Part shown: positions 25,733 through 33,459 of the stretch, piece after piece
Layout of the letters: each line of letters opens with the position of its first letter
Numbering within the stretch: position 1 is the first letter of the stretch
DNA from: Terrimonas pollutisoli
GTDB taxonomy: Bacteria > Bacteroidota > Bacteroidia > Chitinophagales > Chitinophagaceae
Reading direction: 5' to 3'
NCBI RefSeq assembly: GCF_029360765.1
Contig: NZ_JARKNA010000001.1
Span: 1-64,000, forward strand
DNA length: 64,000 bases
Translations under genes and position numbers: made by a program
The notes under the pieces: generated by a model
Told to the model about the DNA's origin: nothing
Seen by the model: only the letters and a program-made list of their open reading frames with translations
The model's database searches: none

Positions 25733-26857
25733 ATGATCCAGTCAAAGAGCTACACGATTGTTACTCATATTGCCGCCTGGATATTATTTCTAAGCTTGCC
25801 TGTGTTATTTGTCACTAGTCAATCGGGTTATAGCGGCATACTATCGACACTCGCTTCACCCAATACCTGGCTATTTTTTATTACTTATATTTTTATTTTT
25901 TATCTCCATAGCTGGTGGTTGATACCAAAGCTTTACCTGAAGAAAAAGTTTTTTCTATACGCAAGCTCGTTATTTATTTTATTGATCTCGGTATGGTTGC
26001 TGAAGCCTTTTGACCGCATGGTGAGTGATCGGGGGCCGGATACCGGGTTGGAGATGCCGAATCCCGGGCCGCCACCATCACCTGTCGATGACTTCAAAAG
26101 ACCACCTCCCATGAGGCAGCCCGGCGATAAGCCACCGGGTTCACCAATGAATACAAGGGGTTTGCAAAAAATAGATGTGGTCAGCATATTTTTTTACTTC
26201 ACCATCCTGGCCATGAGTATGGCCATACAGGTCCGGGTAAGATTGCGGGCAACTGAGCAAAGGGCGTTGCAGGCAGAAGCGGATAAAGCGAATGCTGAAC
26301 TATCGTTTTTGAAGGCACAGATCAATCCCCATTTTTTGTTTAATACGCTGAATAATATTTATTCATTGGCAGCTTCTAAAAGCGATGATACGGCTGAAAG
26401 TATTTTGAAGCTTTCCAATATCATGCGCTATGTCACGGATGATGTGCGGGAGGAGTTTGTGCCATTAGAAAATGAAATGGATTTTATCAGGGACTATATT
26501 GACCTTCAGCGATTGAGGCTTGGTGATAAAATGAATGTCAATTTTATAGTGTCAGGTAAAATTGCCGGTAAGAAAATTGCACCGCTTATCCTGATGACAT
26601 TTATTGAAAACGTATTTAAGTATGGTATCAGTAACCGCGAACCTTCCGCCATCGATATTCAATTAACAGTTGATGATCAGGCTATCCGTTTCTATTGTAG
26701 TAACAAGTTGTATGAAACCCCGCGCAATGTAGAAAGCACAGGAATTGGTATTGAAAATACCCGGCAGCGCCTTGAACATTTATATGCTGGAAAATATGAC
26801 CTGTCAATAGACAAGACAAACTGCAGGTTTTCAGTACAATTAACTTTGCCTGGTTAA
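25733..26857 (+). CDS. LytS/YehU-type sensor histidine kinase
   Basis: Inner-membrane histidine kinase (374 aa) of the His_kinase (5TM/LytS-like) family. Three N-terminal hydrophobic segments lie at about 10-28, 45-66 and 72-90. A proline-rich loop of about 50 residues (GPPPSPVDDFKRPPPM region) follows, then a fourth segment near 150-167 and a short coiled coil. The phospho-acceptor box is LKAQINPHFLFNTLNNIYSL, with ATP-binding motifs TFIENVFKYGIS and GIGIENTRQRL. The ATG at 25733 is used; the open frame also allows a TTG two codons earlier. A LytTR response regulator follows after 22 bases and is its likely partner. The signal sensed is unknown. Confidence 0.93.
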   Translation: MIQSKSYTIVTHIAAWILFLSLPVLFVTSQSGYSGILSTLASPNTWLFFITYIFIFYLHSWWLIPKLYLKKKFFLYASSLFILLISVWLLKPFDRMVSDRGPDTGLEMPNPGPPPSPVDDFKRPPPMRQPGDKPPGSPMNTRGLQKIDVVSIFFYFTILAMSMAIQVRVRLRATEQRALQAEADKANAELSFLKAQINPHFLFNTLNNIYSLAASKSDDTAESILKLSNIMRYVTDDVREEFVPLENEMDFIRDYIDLQRLRLGDKMNVNFIVSGKIAGKKIAPLILMTFIENVFKYGISNREPSAIDIQLTVDDQAIRFYCSNKLYETPRNVESTGIGIENTRQRLEHLYAGKYDLSIDKTNCRFSVQLTLPG

Positions 26858-26879
26858 AATTGCAATTAATTCCATCATT

Positions 26880-27575
26880 ATGCCTTTAAAATGTGTCGCT
26901 ATTGATGATGAGCCGCTGGCCCTGGAGCTGATCAAAACCTATGTGGCCCGGTTTGCTGAATTAGAAATGCTGCAAGTCTTTGATGATGCCATTTCAGGCG
27001 CAGAATTTATTCGCAAAATACCGGTTGACATTTTATTTGTTGATATTAACATGCCTGACATAACCGGGCTCGACCTGGTACGGTCGTTGGAGGAAAAACC
27101 GATCATTATTTTTACGACGGCACATAGAAAATTTGCTCTCGAAGGGTTCGAACTGGACGCCATTGATTACTTATTAAAACCCATTTCATTTGAGCGATTC
27201 TCAAAAGCGGTGAAGAAGGCGATAGAGTATTCCCGGTATAAAAATCAACAGACCAGCGAGTCCGCTGAGAGTTTGTTTGTATACTCGGAATATCGGCTGA
27301 TTAAAATTCCTTTTGCTGATATTGAATATATTGAAAGCGTTGAGGACTATATTAAAATACATCTTAGCAATGCCAAGCCCATTCTTACATTGATGCCTTT
27401 GAAAAAAGTGCTGGAAAAACTGCCTCCCGAAAAATTCAAACGTATTCACAGAAGTTATATCGTGGCAATCGAAAAAGTAAATTCTATTCTCAACCGGAAA
27501 GTACAATTGTCTTCCTCCACGGAGCTTCCGATTAGTGACAGCTATTCCAGCTTTATCAAAGAGTGGAAAAAATAA
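26880..27575 (+). CDS. LytTR-family response regulator
   Basis: DNA-binding response regulator (231 aa). The receiver domain has the acidic pair in CVAIDDEPLAL, the phospho-Asp in ILFVDINMPDITGL, the Thr in IIIFTTAHRKFALEGFELDAIDYLLKPI and the conserved Lys in that last motif. A C-terminal LytTR domain (about 130-230) contains YIESVEDYIKIHL, LMPLKKVLEKLPPEKFKRIHRSYIV and a final LPISDSY. It pairs with the upstream LytS-type kinase. Direct repeats before the kinase, after this gene and after the next gene are candidate binding sites. Confidence 0.95.
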   Translation: MPLKCVAIDDEPLALELIKTYVARFAELEMLQVFDDAISGAEFIRKIPVDILFVDINMPDITGLDLVRSLEEKPIIIFTTAHRKFALEGFELDAIDYLLKPISFERFSKAVKKAIEYSRYKNQQTSESAESLFVYSEYRLIKIPFADIEYIESVEDYIKIHLSNAKPILTLMPLKKVLEKLPPEKFKRIHRSYIVAIEKVNSILNRKVQLSSSTELPISDSYSSFIKEWKK

Positions 27576-27610
27576 ACCCTAACGGATTTATCAGCACAAA
27601 AAACCGATTC

Positions 27611-27640
27611 GTCGATACCTTTCCGGTTCTCACCGACACT
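27611..27640. promoter_or_regulatory. Putative LytTR operator, site C
   Basis: GTCGATACC (27611) and ACCGACACT (27632) are imperfect direct repeats 21 bases apart, about 120 bases before the outer-membrane protein start. They resemble the pairs at 25666 and 28517. Confidence 0.4.
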
Positions 27641-27760
27641 GTGTTTTATTTAACAAACTCCTAAAACGATAGATAAACTTTTTTGCGTTTAGCAAAGGTA
27701 GCCGACGTTTAAGCTACCCGTTACTAACTGCTGTATTCTCCACACCAAATCAAAACCAGG

Positions 27761-28510
27761 ATGAATAAATTATCAAAGCAAGCAGTTAGTATCATTGTAA
27801 TGAGTATTGGGTATAGCATATTCGCTTATTCCCAACTCAATCCAAAACTTCAATTCGGCATCGGTGCTGGCACTTTCATTTACCAGGGTGATTTGACACC
27901 ATCTGATTTGGGATCATATAAAACCATGAAACCACAATTAAACATTTTCGCTTCACGGTTTTTGAATTCTTCCTTTTCAGTACGGGCCAATCTTTTTATT
28001 GGATCGATAAAAGGAGATGATTCAAAGTATAATAAGCCAGTATACAGGCAGGAAAGAAATTTTAAGTTTCGTTCTTCAGTGGCTGAAATAAGTGGCATTG
28101 CGGAGTGGAATGTGCTGGGAAGAAACTATGCCGGAAAAGGTTTTTCTCCCTATTTGTTTGGCGGAGTTGGTTACAGCTTTTTGAGAATACGGAGAGACTG
28201 GTCCGGATTAAACACAGAGTATTTTTCTGGCGAATCCTCTTTAATAGAAGGCCTGGCAGAAGATGCTCAACATTCAGTGCCGCGAGGCTTATTGGTGTTC
28301 CCAGTTGGTATTGGGACAAGGTATTATTTTTCTGATAGGTTTGGTATTAGTGCGGAAACGTCCTACCGGATCAGCAGTACCGATTACCTGGATGGTTTCA
28401 GCCGGTCAGCAAATCCTGCTGAAAAAGATCATTACTACAGTCATAGCATAGGAGTTGTTTACAGGCTGGGTAAAAAGAACACTTTCGATTGTCCTGTTAT
28501 CAGGTATTAA
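27761..28510 (+). CDS. Outer-membrane beta-barrel protein
   Basis: A 249-aa predicted small outer-membrane barrel with a signal peptide ending near residue 24 (YSIFAYSQ). Alternating hydrophobic strands are visible throughout (FGIGAGTFIYQGDL, PYLFGGVGYSFLRI, VGIGTRYYFSDRFGISAETSYRIS, HSIGVVYRLG). The layout resembles the DUF6089-like porin family of Bacteroidota, but a firm family call is not possible by eye. It follows the LytS/LytTR pair, with candidate LytTR repeats on both sides, so it may be the main target of that system. Confidence 0.75.
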   Translation: MNKLSKQAVSIIVMSIGYSIFAYSQLNPKLQFGIGAGTFIYQGDLTPSDLGSYKTMKPQLNIFASRFLNSSFSVRANLFIGSIKGDDSKYNKPVYRQERNFKFRSSVAEISGIAEWNVLGRNYAGKGFSPYLFGGVGYSFLRIRRDWSGLNTEYFSGESSLIEGLAEDAQHSVPRGLLVFPVGIGTRYYFSDRFGISAETSYRISSTDYLDGFSRSANPAEKDHYYSHSIGVVYRLGKKNTFDCPVIRY

Positions 28511-28516
28511 AAATTT

Positions 28517-28546
28517 ACCGGGACAATCCGGGTATATACCGATACA
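28517..28546. promoter_or_regulatory. Putative LytTR operator, site D
   Basis: ACCGGGACA (28517) and ACCGATACA (28538) are direct repeats 21 bases apart, starting 7 bases after the stop of the outer-membrane protein. The second half-site is identical to that at 25687. Confidence 0.45.
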
Positions 28547-28636
28547 ACATACGAAAGAGTAAGCCTCTATCGTCAAAGAGGTGAGTGGCGAAATGAAACA
28601 AGTGATATGGTTTGGTTATGTGCAATTGGTTGTTCC

Positions 28637-28667
28637 CAGGCCCTTCGTTTCAAAGGGCCTGTTTTTT
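28637..28667 (+). terminator. Intrinsic terminator
   Basis: CAGGCCCTT and AAGGGCCTG form a perfect 9-bp stem with a 7-base loop, followed by TTTTTT. It ends either the outer-membrane protein transcript or a short transcript starting near site D. Confidence 0.85.
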
Positions 28668-28765
28668 CAAGTAAGAGTGATTTATCGGTACAAAAAGCCT
28701 GTTCATCTATCGGAATTGATAGCCGGCAGGAATAATTGAAATTTTAATTATTAAAACGAAAAACA

Positions 28766-29515
28766 ATGGAGCAGTCAAGAAAAAAATTCCTGAGACAATT
28801 TTTCATCGGAGCTACATCGGTTCCGTTGATATTGCAGGCTTGTAAAAAAGAGGATCTTACTACTGACACGGATACAGGAACTGGTAGCGGTTCAGGCAGT
28901 GGAAGTGGAAGCTGCAGCGTATCGCCCTCTGAAACAGCCGGTCCATTTCCAACTATTACTCCTTCATCATTGGTAAGATCCGATATCAAGGACGATAGGA
29001 CAGGCGTCGCTTTTACGATCAAGGTAACGATTAAGAATACAAATAATAGTTGTGCGGCTTTAGCAAACGCCATTGTTGATATCTGGCATTGTGATAAAGA
29101 TGGTTATTATTCAGAGTATGGCGGCACAAGTATGCAGTCAGTCAATTATACGGCAGTACATTTTTTAAGAGGCCGGCAAACTACTGATGCAAATGGCCTG
29201 GTAACCTTTACATCTATATTCCCGGGCTGGTACCAAAGCAGGGCTACTCATATACATGTACATATTTATAATGCATCAGGCACTTCATTATTGGTAACAC
29301 AAATTGCTTTTCCGGAAGGAAGCAGCAGTGCCGTGGCAACGGTGAATGGCAGCGGTGGCGTGGCTTATGGATATTCGAAAGGAATGACAGGCTATACGTA
29401 CAATGCATCGGATAATGTATTCAGTGATGATAGTGCAGGGGCCGAATTGGCAACGGTAGCAGGAAGCCTGAGCGGGGGATATACTCTTACGCATACCATA
29501 AATGTAGCTGCCTGA
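28766..29515 (+). CDS. Intradiol ring-cleavage dioxygenase-family lipoprotein
   Basis: Protein of the protocatechuate/catechol intradiol dioxygenase fold (249 aa) with an export signal. The N-terminus SRKKFLRQFFIGATS is Tat-like but lacks a clean RR pair, and it ends in lipobox LQAC (Cys about 29). A Gly-Ser linker precedes the domain at about 50. Domain motifs are SETAGPFPT, NAIVDIWHCDKDGYYSEYGG with the first Fe-ligand Tyr, and FPGWYQSRATHIHVHIY with the second Tyr and two His. All four iron ligands appear present. The substrate is unknown; extracytoplasmic members are common in Bacteroidota and are not tied to a catechol pathway here. Confidence 0.88.
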   Translation: MEQSRKKFLRQFFIGATSVPLILQACKKEDLTTDTDTGTGSGSGSGSGSCSVSPSETAGPFPTITPSSLVRSDIKDDRTGVAFTIKVTIKNTNNSCAALANAIVDIWHCDKDGYYSEYGGTSMQSVNYTAVHFLRGRQTTDANGLVTFTSIFPGWYQSRATHIHVHIYNASGTSLLVTQIAFPEGSSSAVATVNGSGGVAYGYSKGMTGYTYNASDNVFSDDSAGAELATVAGSLSGGYTLTHTINVAA

Positions 29516-29545
29516 TATTTTTTCTTAGAGTCAATCCGCAACCAT

Positions 29546-29576
29546 AAGGCGTTAGGTTTTTACCTGCGCCTTCTTT
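29546..29576 (+). terminator. Intrinsic terminator after the dioxygenase gene
   Basis: AAGGCG and CGCCTT pair, with inner AGGT/ACCT pairing around TTTT, followed by TCTTT. It ends ten bases before the next start codon. Confidence 0.6.
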
Positions 29577-29585
29577 ATAATTTTT

Positions 29586-30098
29586 ATGGAACAGAAGATC
29601 ATTCGGCTTCGTTACCGGAAAATAATTGACACTGCTTCGCAAAAGCTGTGGGATAAGCTGGTGTTTGAAAGTACGTATAAAGAGTTCTTAATGCAGTCGC
29701 AATTTTATAACCAGGAAAAAAAGCATACAACATTTGCTGCTTTATTACAGCATGCCCCCGGTGCTGAAAAATTGCACTTTCTTGTTAGTACGGCTATTGT
29801 TGGCTACCTGCAGCAGTTGAAAGGAGTAGTGCCTGATATTTTAAACAATGTTGGAAAACATTTTCTTCGGTTTGAGAACTACAGGTTTGAACTGATCAAC
29901 TCTGATATAAAAAATAAATCGGCGCACCAGGCTGCTATCAATTTCTTCAGCGAGCCGCTCACCTGGCATGATACAGTCAGTAATTATTTATTAGTATCGC
30001 AGAGCAGTGAAGAAAAAACTGATGACGGTGTATTAACTGAAATGGTACAACTACAGCCTTTTCTCAGTATTTATTCATTAAAAACAGAGGAAGTATGA
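29586..30098 (+). CDS. Hypothetical protein
   Basis: A 170-aa predicted cytoplasmic protein that I do not recognise. It has no signal peptide or membrane segment. It begins MEQKIIRLRYRKIID, appears mainly helical in the first two thirds, and contains LHFLVSTAIVGYLQQLKGVVPDIL. Its stop overlaps the start of the cupin gene by 4 bases (ATGA), so the two are translationally coupled. The following ATGA overlap and sustained codon use support it as a real gene. Confidence 0.7.
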   Translation: MEQKIIRLRYRKIIDTASQKLWDKLVFESTYKEFLMQSQFYNQEKKHTTFAALLQHAPGAEKLHFLVSTAIVGYLQQLKGVVPDILNNVGKHFLRFENYRFELINSDIKNKSAHQAAINFFSEPLTWHDTVSNYLLVSQSSEEKTDDGVLTEMVQLQPFLSIYSLKTEEV

Positions 30099-30805
30099 TA
30101 CAGCAGACAAAAGCAAAAATTTTTTTGGCAGATGAAAGAGGGCTGAATGAAACGGCATGGTTCAGCAGCCAGAATACTTTCAACTTTGGAAAATATTTTA
30201 ATGAACATAAATATCCTTTTGGTAATATATATGTAGTAAATGACGATACCCTGGATGCCGGCTGTTCGCTGAAAATGTTGATAGAGGAAAATTCTCATAT
30301 CGTTTTGCTGCCGGTAATGGGAGCTATAACCTTTAACGATTCGTATGGCAATAAAAATACCGTGGCTGCAGGACAAACGCAGTTGCTTACGTTTGATAAA
30401 GGCGGAACGCTGGAAATACGCAATCCCTTCAACGATGGCTTGGTAAATTTTTTACAGATATGGATAAGGACAGCGGAAGTAAAAGAAACAAAAGACAATC
30501 ACCTGTGCACCTACAATGTAAATGAACATATAGACAGCCTTTTCAAAATTTCACCCGAAACCGCAGCTTTACCCTTTACTGTATCTATAGGTAAGTTTAA
30601 TGGCAGAGGCGAAACAGTTTATCATTTGACCAATAAAAACCCTGGAGTTTTTGTGTTTGTAATTGAAGGTGCATTTGAAGTGCAGGGCAGGTTGTTGCAT
30701 GCCCGGGATGGGCTTGCTCTTTGGGAAACCAATGAAGTAGAAATGGAAGCCTTGAGTAATGATGCTATTATCCTGGTTATCGAAACACAGTTGTATTCAT
30801 ATTAG
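30095..30805 (+). CDS. Pirin-like bicupin protein (YhaK/quercetinase-like)
   Basis: A 236-aa protein with two cupin-like beta-barrel halves. The first carries FGKYFNEHKYPFGNIYVVNDDTLDAGCSL, LLPVMGAITFND and LEIRNPFNDGLVNFLQIWI. The second carries VFVFVIEGAFEVQGRLLHARDGLALWE. This resembles the pirin/YhaK group, but several histidines of the classical first-cupin metal site are missing, so enzymatic activity is uncertain. It is coupled to the upstream hypothetical gene by a 4-base overlap. Confidence 0.7.
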   Translation: MIQQTKAKIFLADERGLNETAWFSSQNTFNFGKYFNEHKYPFGNIYVVNDDTLDAGCSLKMLIEENSHIVLLPVMGAITFNDSYGNKNTVAAGQTQLLTFDKGGTLEIRNPFNDGLVNFLQIWIRTAEVKETKDNHLCTYNVNEHIDSLFKISPETAALPFTVSIGKFNGRGETVYHLTNKNPGVFVFVIEGAFEVQGRLLHARDGLALWETNEVEMEALSNDAIILVIETQLYSY

Positions 30806-30885
30806 CATCCTGATATTATCCATTTTCGAAGTTCCGCTAAGGCTATCGTCAATACGAGGATTAGCAATAACAAACTGTTTTTTGC

Positions 30886-30893
30886 TATCTTCA
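30886..30893 (+). promoter_or_regulatory. -7 box four bases before the permease ATG
   Basis: TATCTTCA (a TAnnTTTG variant) followed by four bases and the ATG at 30898. The spacing predicts transcription starting at or next to the start codon. Confidence 0.4.
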
Positions 30894-30897
30894 ATCC

Positions 30898-32238
30898 ATG
30901 ACAAAAAACAAGCTGGGCCTTTTCGATCTTACGATGATTGTGGTTGGGTTGGTGATCGGGATGGGAATATTCCGTACTTCTTCTGATGCTGCCAATGCTT
31001 CTGTTACTCCTGCTATTTTTTTTGTTGCCTGGTTTGCTGGTGGTATCGTGGCACTTTGTGGTGCGTTAACTTATGCGGAAATAGGCTCCCGCTTTCCGGC
31101 TACAGGTGGTTATTACAAAGTGTTTGCTGAATGTTATCATCCTTCCATAGCCTTTGCCATCAATTGCATTATTCTGATTTCTAATGCGGCTTCCATGGCG
31201 GGTGTGGCCCTGATCGGAAGCGAATATATATCCCAGGTTATTTTTAAAACCGTTCCCGATAATACCACCCGGGCTTTCATAGCGATGGTCCCGATTATTA
31301 TATTTTATATAGTAAATCTTTTAGGCCTTCGAATGAGTTCTACGGCCCAAAATATTCTGATGATCATCAAGATCGGGATGCTGGTTTTACTGATTAGTTC
31401 TATATTCTTCATTTCGCCGGAAGCTGGTTCGTCGGCAGCAGCTATAGCAAGGGAATTCACTACGATGGATTATATCAAATCATTTGGTGTCGCCCTGATA
31501 GCTGTTTCTTTTACGTATGGCGGATACCAGCAAACCATCAATTTTGGTGAAGAAATACATGAGCCCAGGAAAACAATCCCCAAGGGCATTTTTATCGGGA
31601 TATTAATTATTATTTCTCTTTACCTCGCCGTAAGTTATGCGTACTATAATGCAATCGGGTTTGAACAACTGAAAACGTCACGTGGGATCGCATCCATTGT
31701 CGTAGAAAAAATGTTTGGCCCGGCAGGCAGGACCGCTGCTTCCATATTGCTTTTTATTGCTGTGTTGGCGTATGTAAATGTATTATTGTTGAGTAATCCG
31801 CGGGTGATGTATGCCATGAGCCTCGACAAAATATTGCCCAAACCCTTCCAGAAAAAAGATGAAAAAAAGGATGTGCTTACTGTGAGCCTGACTGTATTTG
31901 CAGCCATGGGAATAATTGTGTTGTTTTTTGCCAACGAATTTAACCAGATATTGGGATTTACTATTTTTTTAGACTCAATAGGAATGGCCACTTCTGCCGC
32001 TACTATTTTCATTTTGCGAAAGCGTACAAAACACCTGGACGGGACCGGAATTTATAAAATGAAGTTGTATCCATTGTTGCCACTCATTTTTATCCTGGCT
32101 TATGTTTTTGTGGGTATTTCAATTGCATTTAATACACCCAGGCTTGCTATGATAGGAACAGCAGTTTTTGCCGCCTTCCTGGTTATTTATTTTTTAGTTA
32201 CTCACCGGAAAAAAAATTCGAATGTCTCTTCCAACTGA
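30898..32238 (+). CDS. APC-family amino acid permease
   Basis: Inner-membrane amino acid/polyamine transporter of the APC superfamily (446 aa, about 12 hydrophobic segments). The first helix has the family motif FDLTMIVVGLVIGMGIFRTSS. Later landmarks are GALTYAEIGSRFPATGGYYKVF, VSFTYGGYQQTINFGEEIHEPRKTIPKGI and SNPRVMYAMSLDKILPKPFQK. Its last 17 bases overlap a PLP-dependent sulfur amino acid enzyme, so import of a sulfur-containing amino acid is a plausible role. The substrate is inferred from context only. Confidence 0.93.
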   Translation: MTKNKLGLFDLTMIVVGLVIGMGIFRTSSDAANASVTPAIFFVAWFAGGIVALCGALTYAEIGSRFPATGGYYKVFAECYHPSIAFAINCIILISNAASMAGVALIGSEYISQVIFKTVPDNTTRAFIAMVPIIIFYIVNLLGLRMSSTAQNILMIIKIGMLVLLISSIFFISPEAGSSAAAIAREFTTMDYIKSFGVALIAVSFTYGGYQQTINFGEEIHEPRKTIPKGIFIGILIIISLYLAVSYAYYNAIGFEQLKTSRGIASIVVEKMFGPAGRTAASILLFIAVLAYVNVLLLSNPRVMYAMSLDKILPKPFQKKDEKKDVLTVSLTVFAAMGIIVLFFANEFNQILGFTIFLDSIGMATSAATIFILRKRTKHLDGTGIYKMKLYPLLPLIFILAYVFVGISIAFNTPRLAMIGTAVFAAFLVIYFLVTHRKKNSNVSSN

Positions 32239-33397
32239 TATTTCTTACATATTGAATGAACTGGGTGAAGAAAGGGAAAATTATTTTAATGCAGTATCTC
32301 CCCCTATCATCCAGGCCAGCAATTTTACGTTTAAAAAAGTAGATGAATTATACAGCGCTTTCGAAAATGAAATGAGTGATTATCTCTATAGCAGGGGATT
32401 AAATCCTACCGTGGAGATATTGCGTAAGAAATTAGCGGCATTGGATGGGGCCGAAGACTGTCTTGTTTTCAATAGCGGTGCTGCCGCAATTTTTGCCGGC
32501 GTTTTGGCCAACGTGAAGGCGGGTGATCATATCGTCTCCGTAAGAGCTCCCTATACGTGGGCACAAAAAATGTTTGATGAGATACTGCCGAGGTTTGGCG
32601 TTACGACAACTTATATTGATGGAACTGCCGTAGAAAATTGGCAGTCGGCTACACGATCCAATACGAGTTTTTATTATCTGGAGTCACCGAATAGCTGGTT
32701 CTTCGAATTGCAGGACATTCGTGCCGTCAGTGCATTAGCAAAGACGAGAAATATTTTCACTTTTATTGATAATAGTTACTGCACGCCCTTGCAACAAAAT
32801 GTAATAGAAATGGGTGTGGACCTCGCTATGCAAACAGCCACCAAATATATTGGTGGGCACAGTGATACGCTGGGTGGTGTATTGTCCGGCTCACACGCTG
32901 TTATCAAAAGGATTTTTGATAGTGAATACCTAAATATTGGTAGTGGTATTCAGCCTTTTAATGCATGGCTATTACTTCGTGGGCTAAGGACTTTGCCGAT
33001 GCGACTGGAAAGAATTAACAGATCTACCCGGAAGATTATTGAATACCTGAAGCAACACCCTTTGATTGAAAACATTATCTTTCCTCTTGATCCATCTTTT
33101 TCACAATATGAGCTGGCGAAAATGCAAATGAAAGATGCGGGAGGGCTCGTGACCTTCTCACTAAAAGCCAAAACAAGGGAAGGCATTGTTCTTTTTTGCG
33201 AGTCGCTAAAACATTTTATAATGGCCGTAAGCTGGGGAGGACATGAGTCATTGATAATTCCCAAATGCGCCAGCGTAAAACTGGCCGGGTTTGACGTAGC
33301 TAATGTGGCTCATCGTTCAGTCAGGATGTATGTGGGACTGGAGGAGCCTGATTACCTGATTGCTGACCTTGACCAGGCCCTACAAAAACTAGTATGA
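32222..33397 (+). CDS. Cys/Met-metabolism PLP-dependent lyase (cystathionine gamma-synthase/lyase family)
   Basis: PLP enzyme of the trans-sulfuration family (391 aa). Visible landmarks are the N-terminal NAVSPPIIQASNFTF, YSRGLNPTVEILRKKLAALDGAEDCLVFNSGAAAIFAGVLA, the aspartate region FTFIDNSYCTPLQQN, and the PLP-binding Lys in MQTATKYIGGHSDTLGGV. The C-terminal SWGGHESLIIP and RMYVGLEEPDYLIADLDQAL are also typical. The motifs do not separate cystathionine synthase, cystathionine lyase and methionine gamma-lyase. Its coupling to the upstream permease suggests amino acid catabolism. Confidence 0.9.
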   Translation: MSLPTDISYILNELGEERENYFNAVSPPIIQASNFTFKKVDELYSAFENEMSDYLYSRGLNPTVEILRKKLAALDGAEDCLVFNSGAAAIFAGVLANVKAGDHIVSVRAPYTWAQKMFDEILPRFGVTTTYIDGTAVENWQSATRSNTSFYYLESPNSWFFELQDIRAVSALAKTRNIFTFIDNSYCTPLQQNVIEMGVDLAMQTATKYIGGHSDTLGGVLSGSHAVIKRIFDSEYLNIGSGIQPFNAWLLLRGLRTLPMRLERINRSTRKIIEYLKQHPLIENIIFPLDPSFSQYELAKMQMKDAGGLVTFSLKAKTREGIVLFCESLKHFIMAVSWGGHESLIIPKCASVKLAGFDVANVAHRSVRMYVGLEEPDYLIADLDQALQKLV

Positions 33398-33447
33398 TTT
33401 TTAACCTCCGTTTATCAAAAATCAATATGGCGGCATTTGTTTTCAAT

Positions 33448-33455
33448 TATTTTTG
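33448..33455 (+). promoter_or_regulatory. -7 box four bases before the TolC ATG
   Basis: TATTTTTG followed by TCGA and the ATG at 33460. It supports this downstream start codon over the earlier in-frame ATG at 33394; no -33 element is obvious. Confidence 0.45.
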
Positions 33456-33459
33456 TCGA

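Noticed and set aside
28593..28742. Open frame after the outer-membrane protein, about 49 codons
   Set aside because: It runs straight through an intrinsic terminator hairpin and its T-tract, and the peptide has no clear features.
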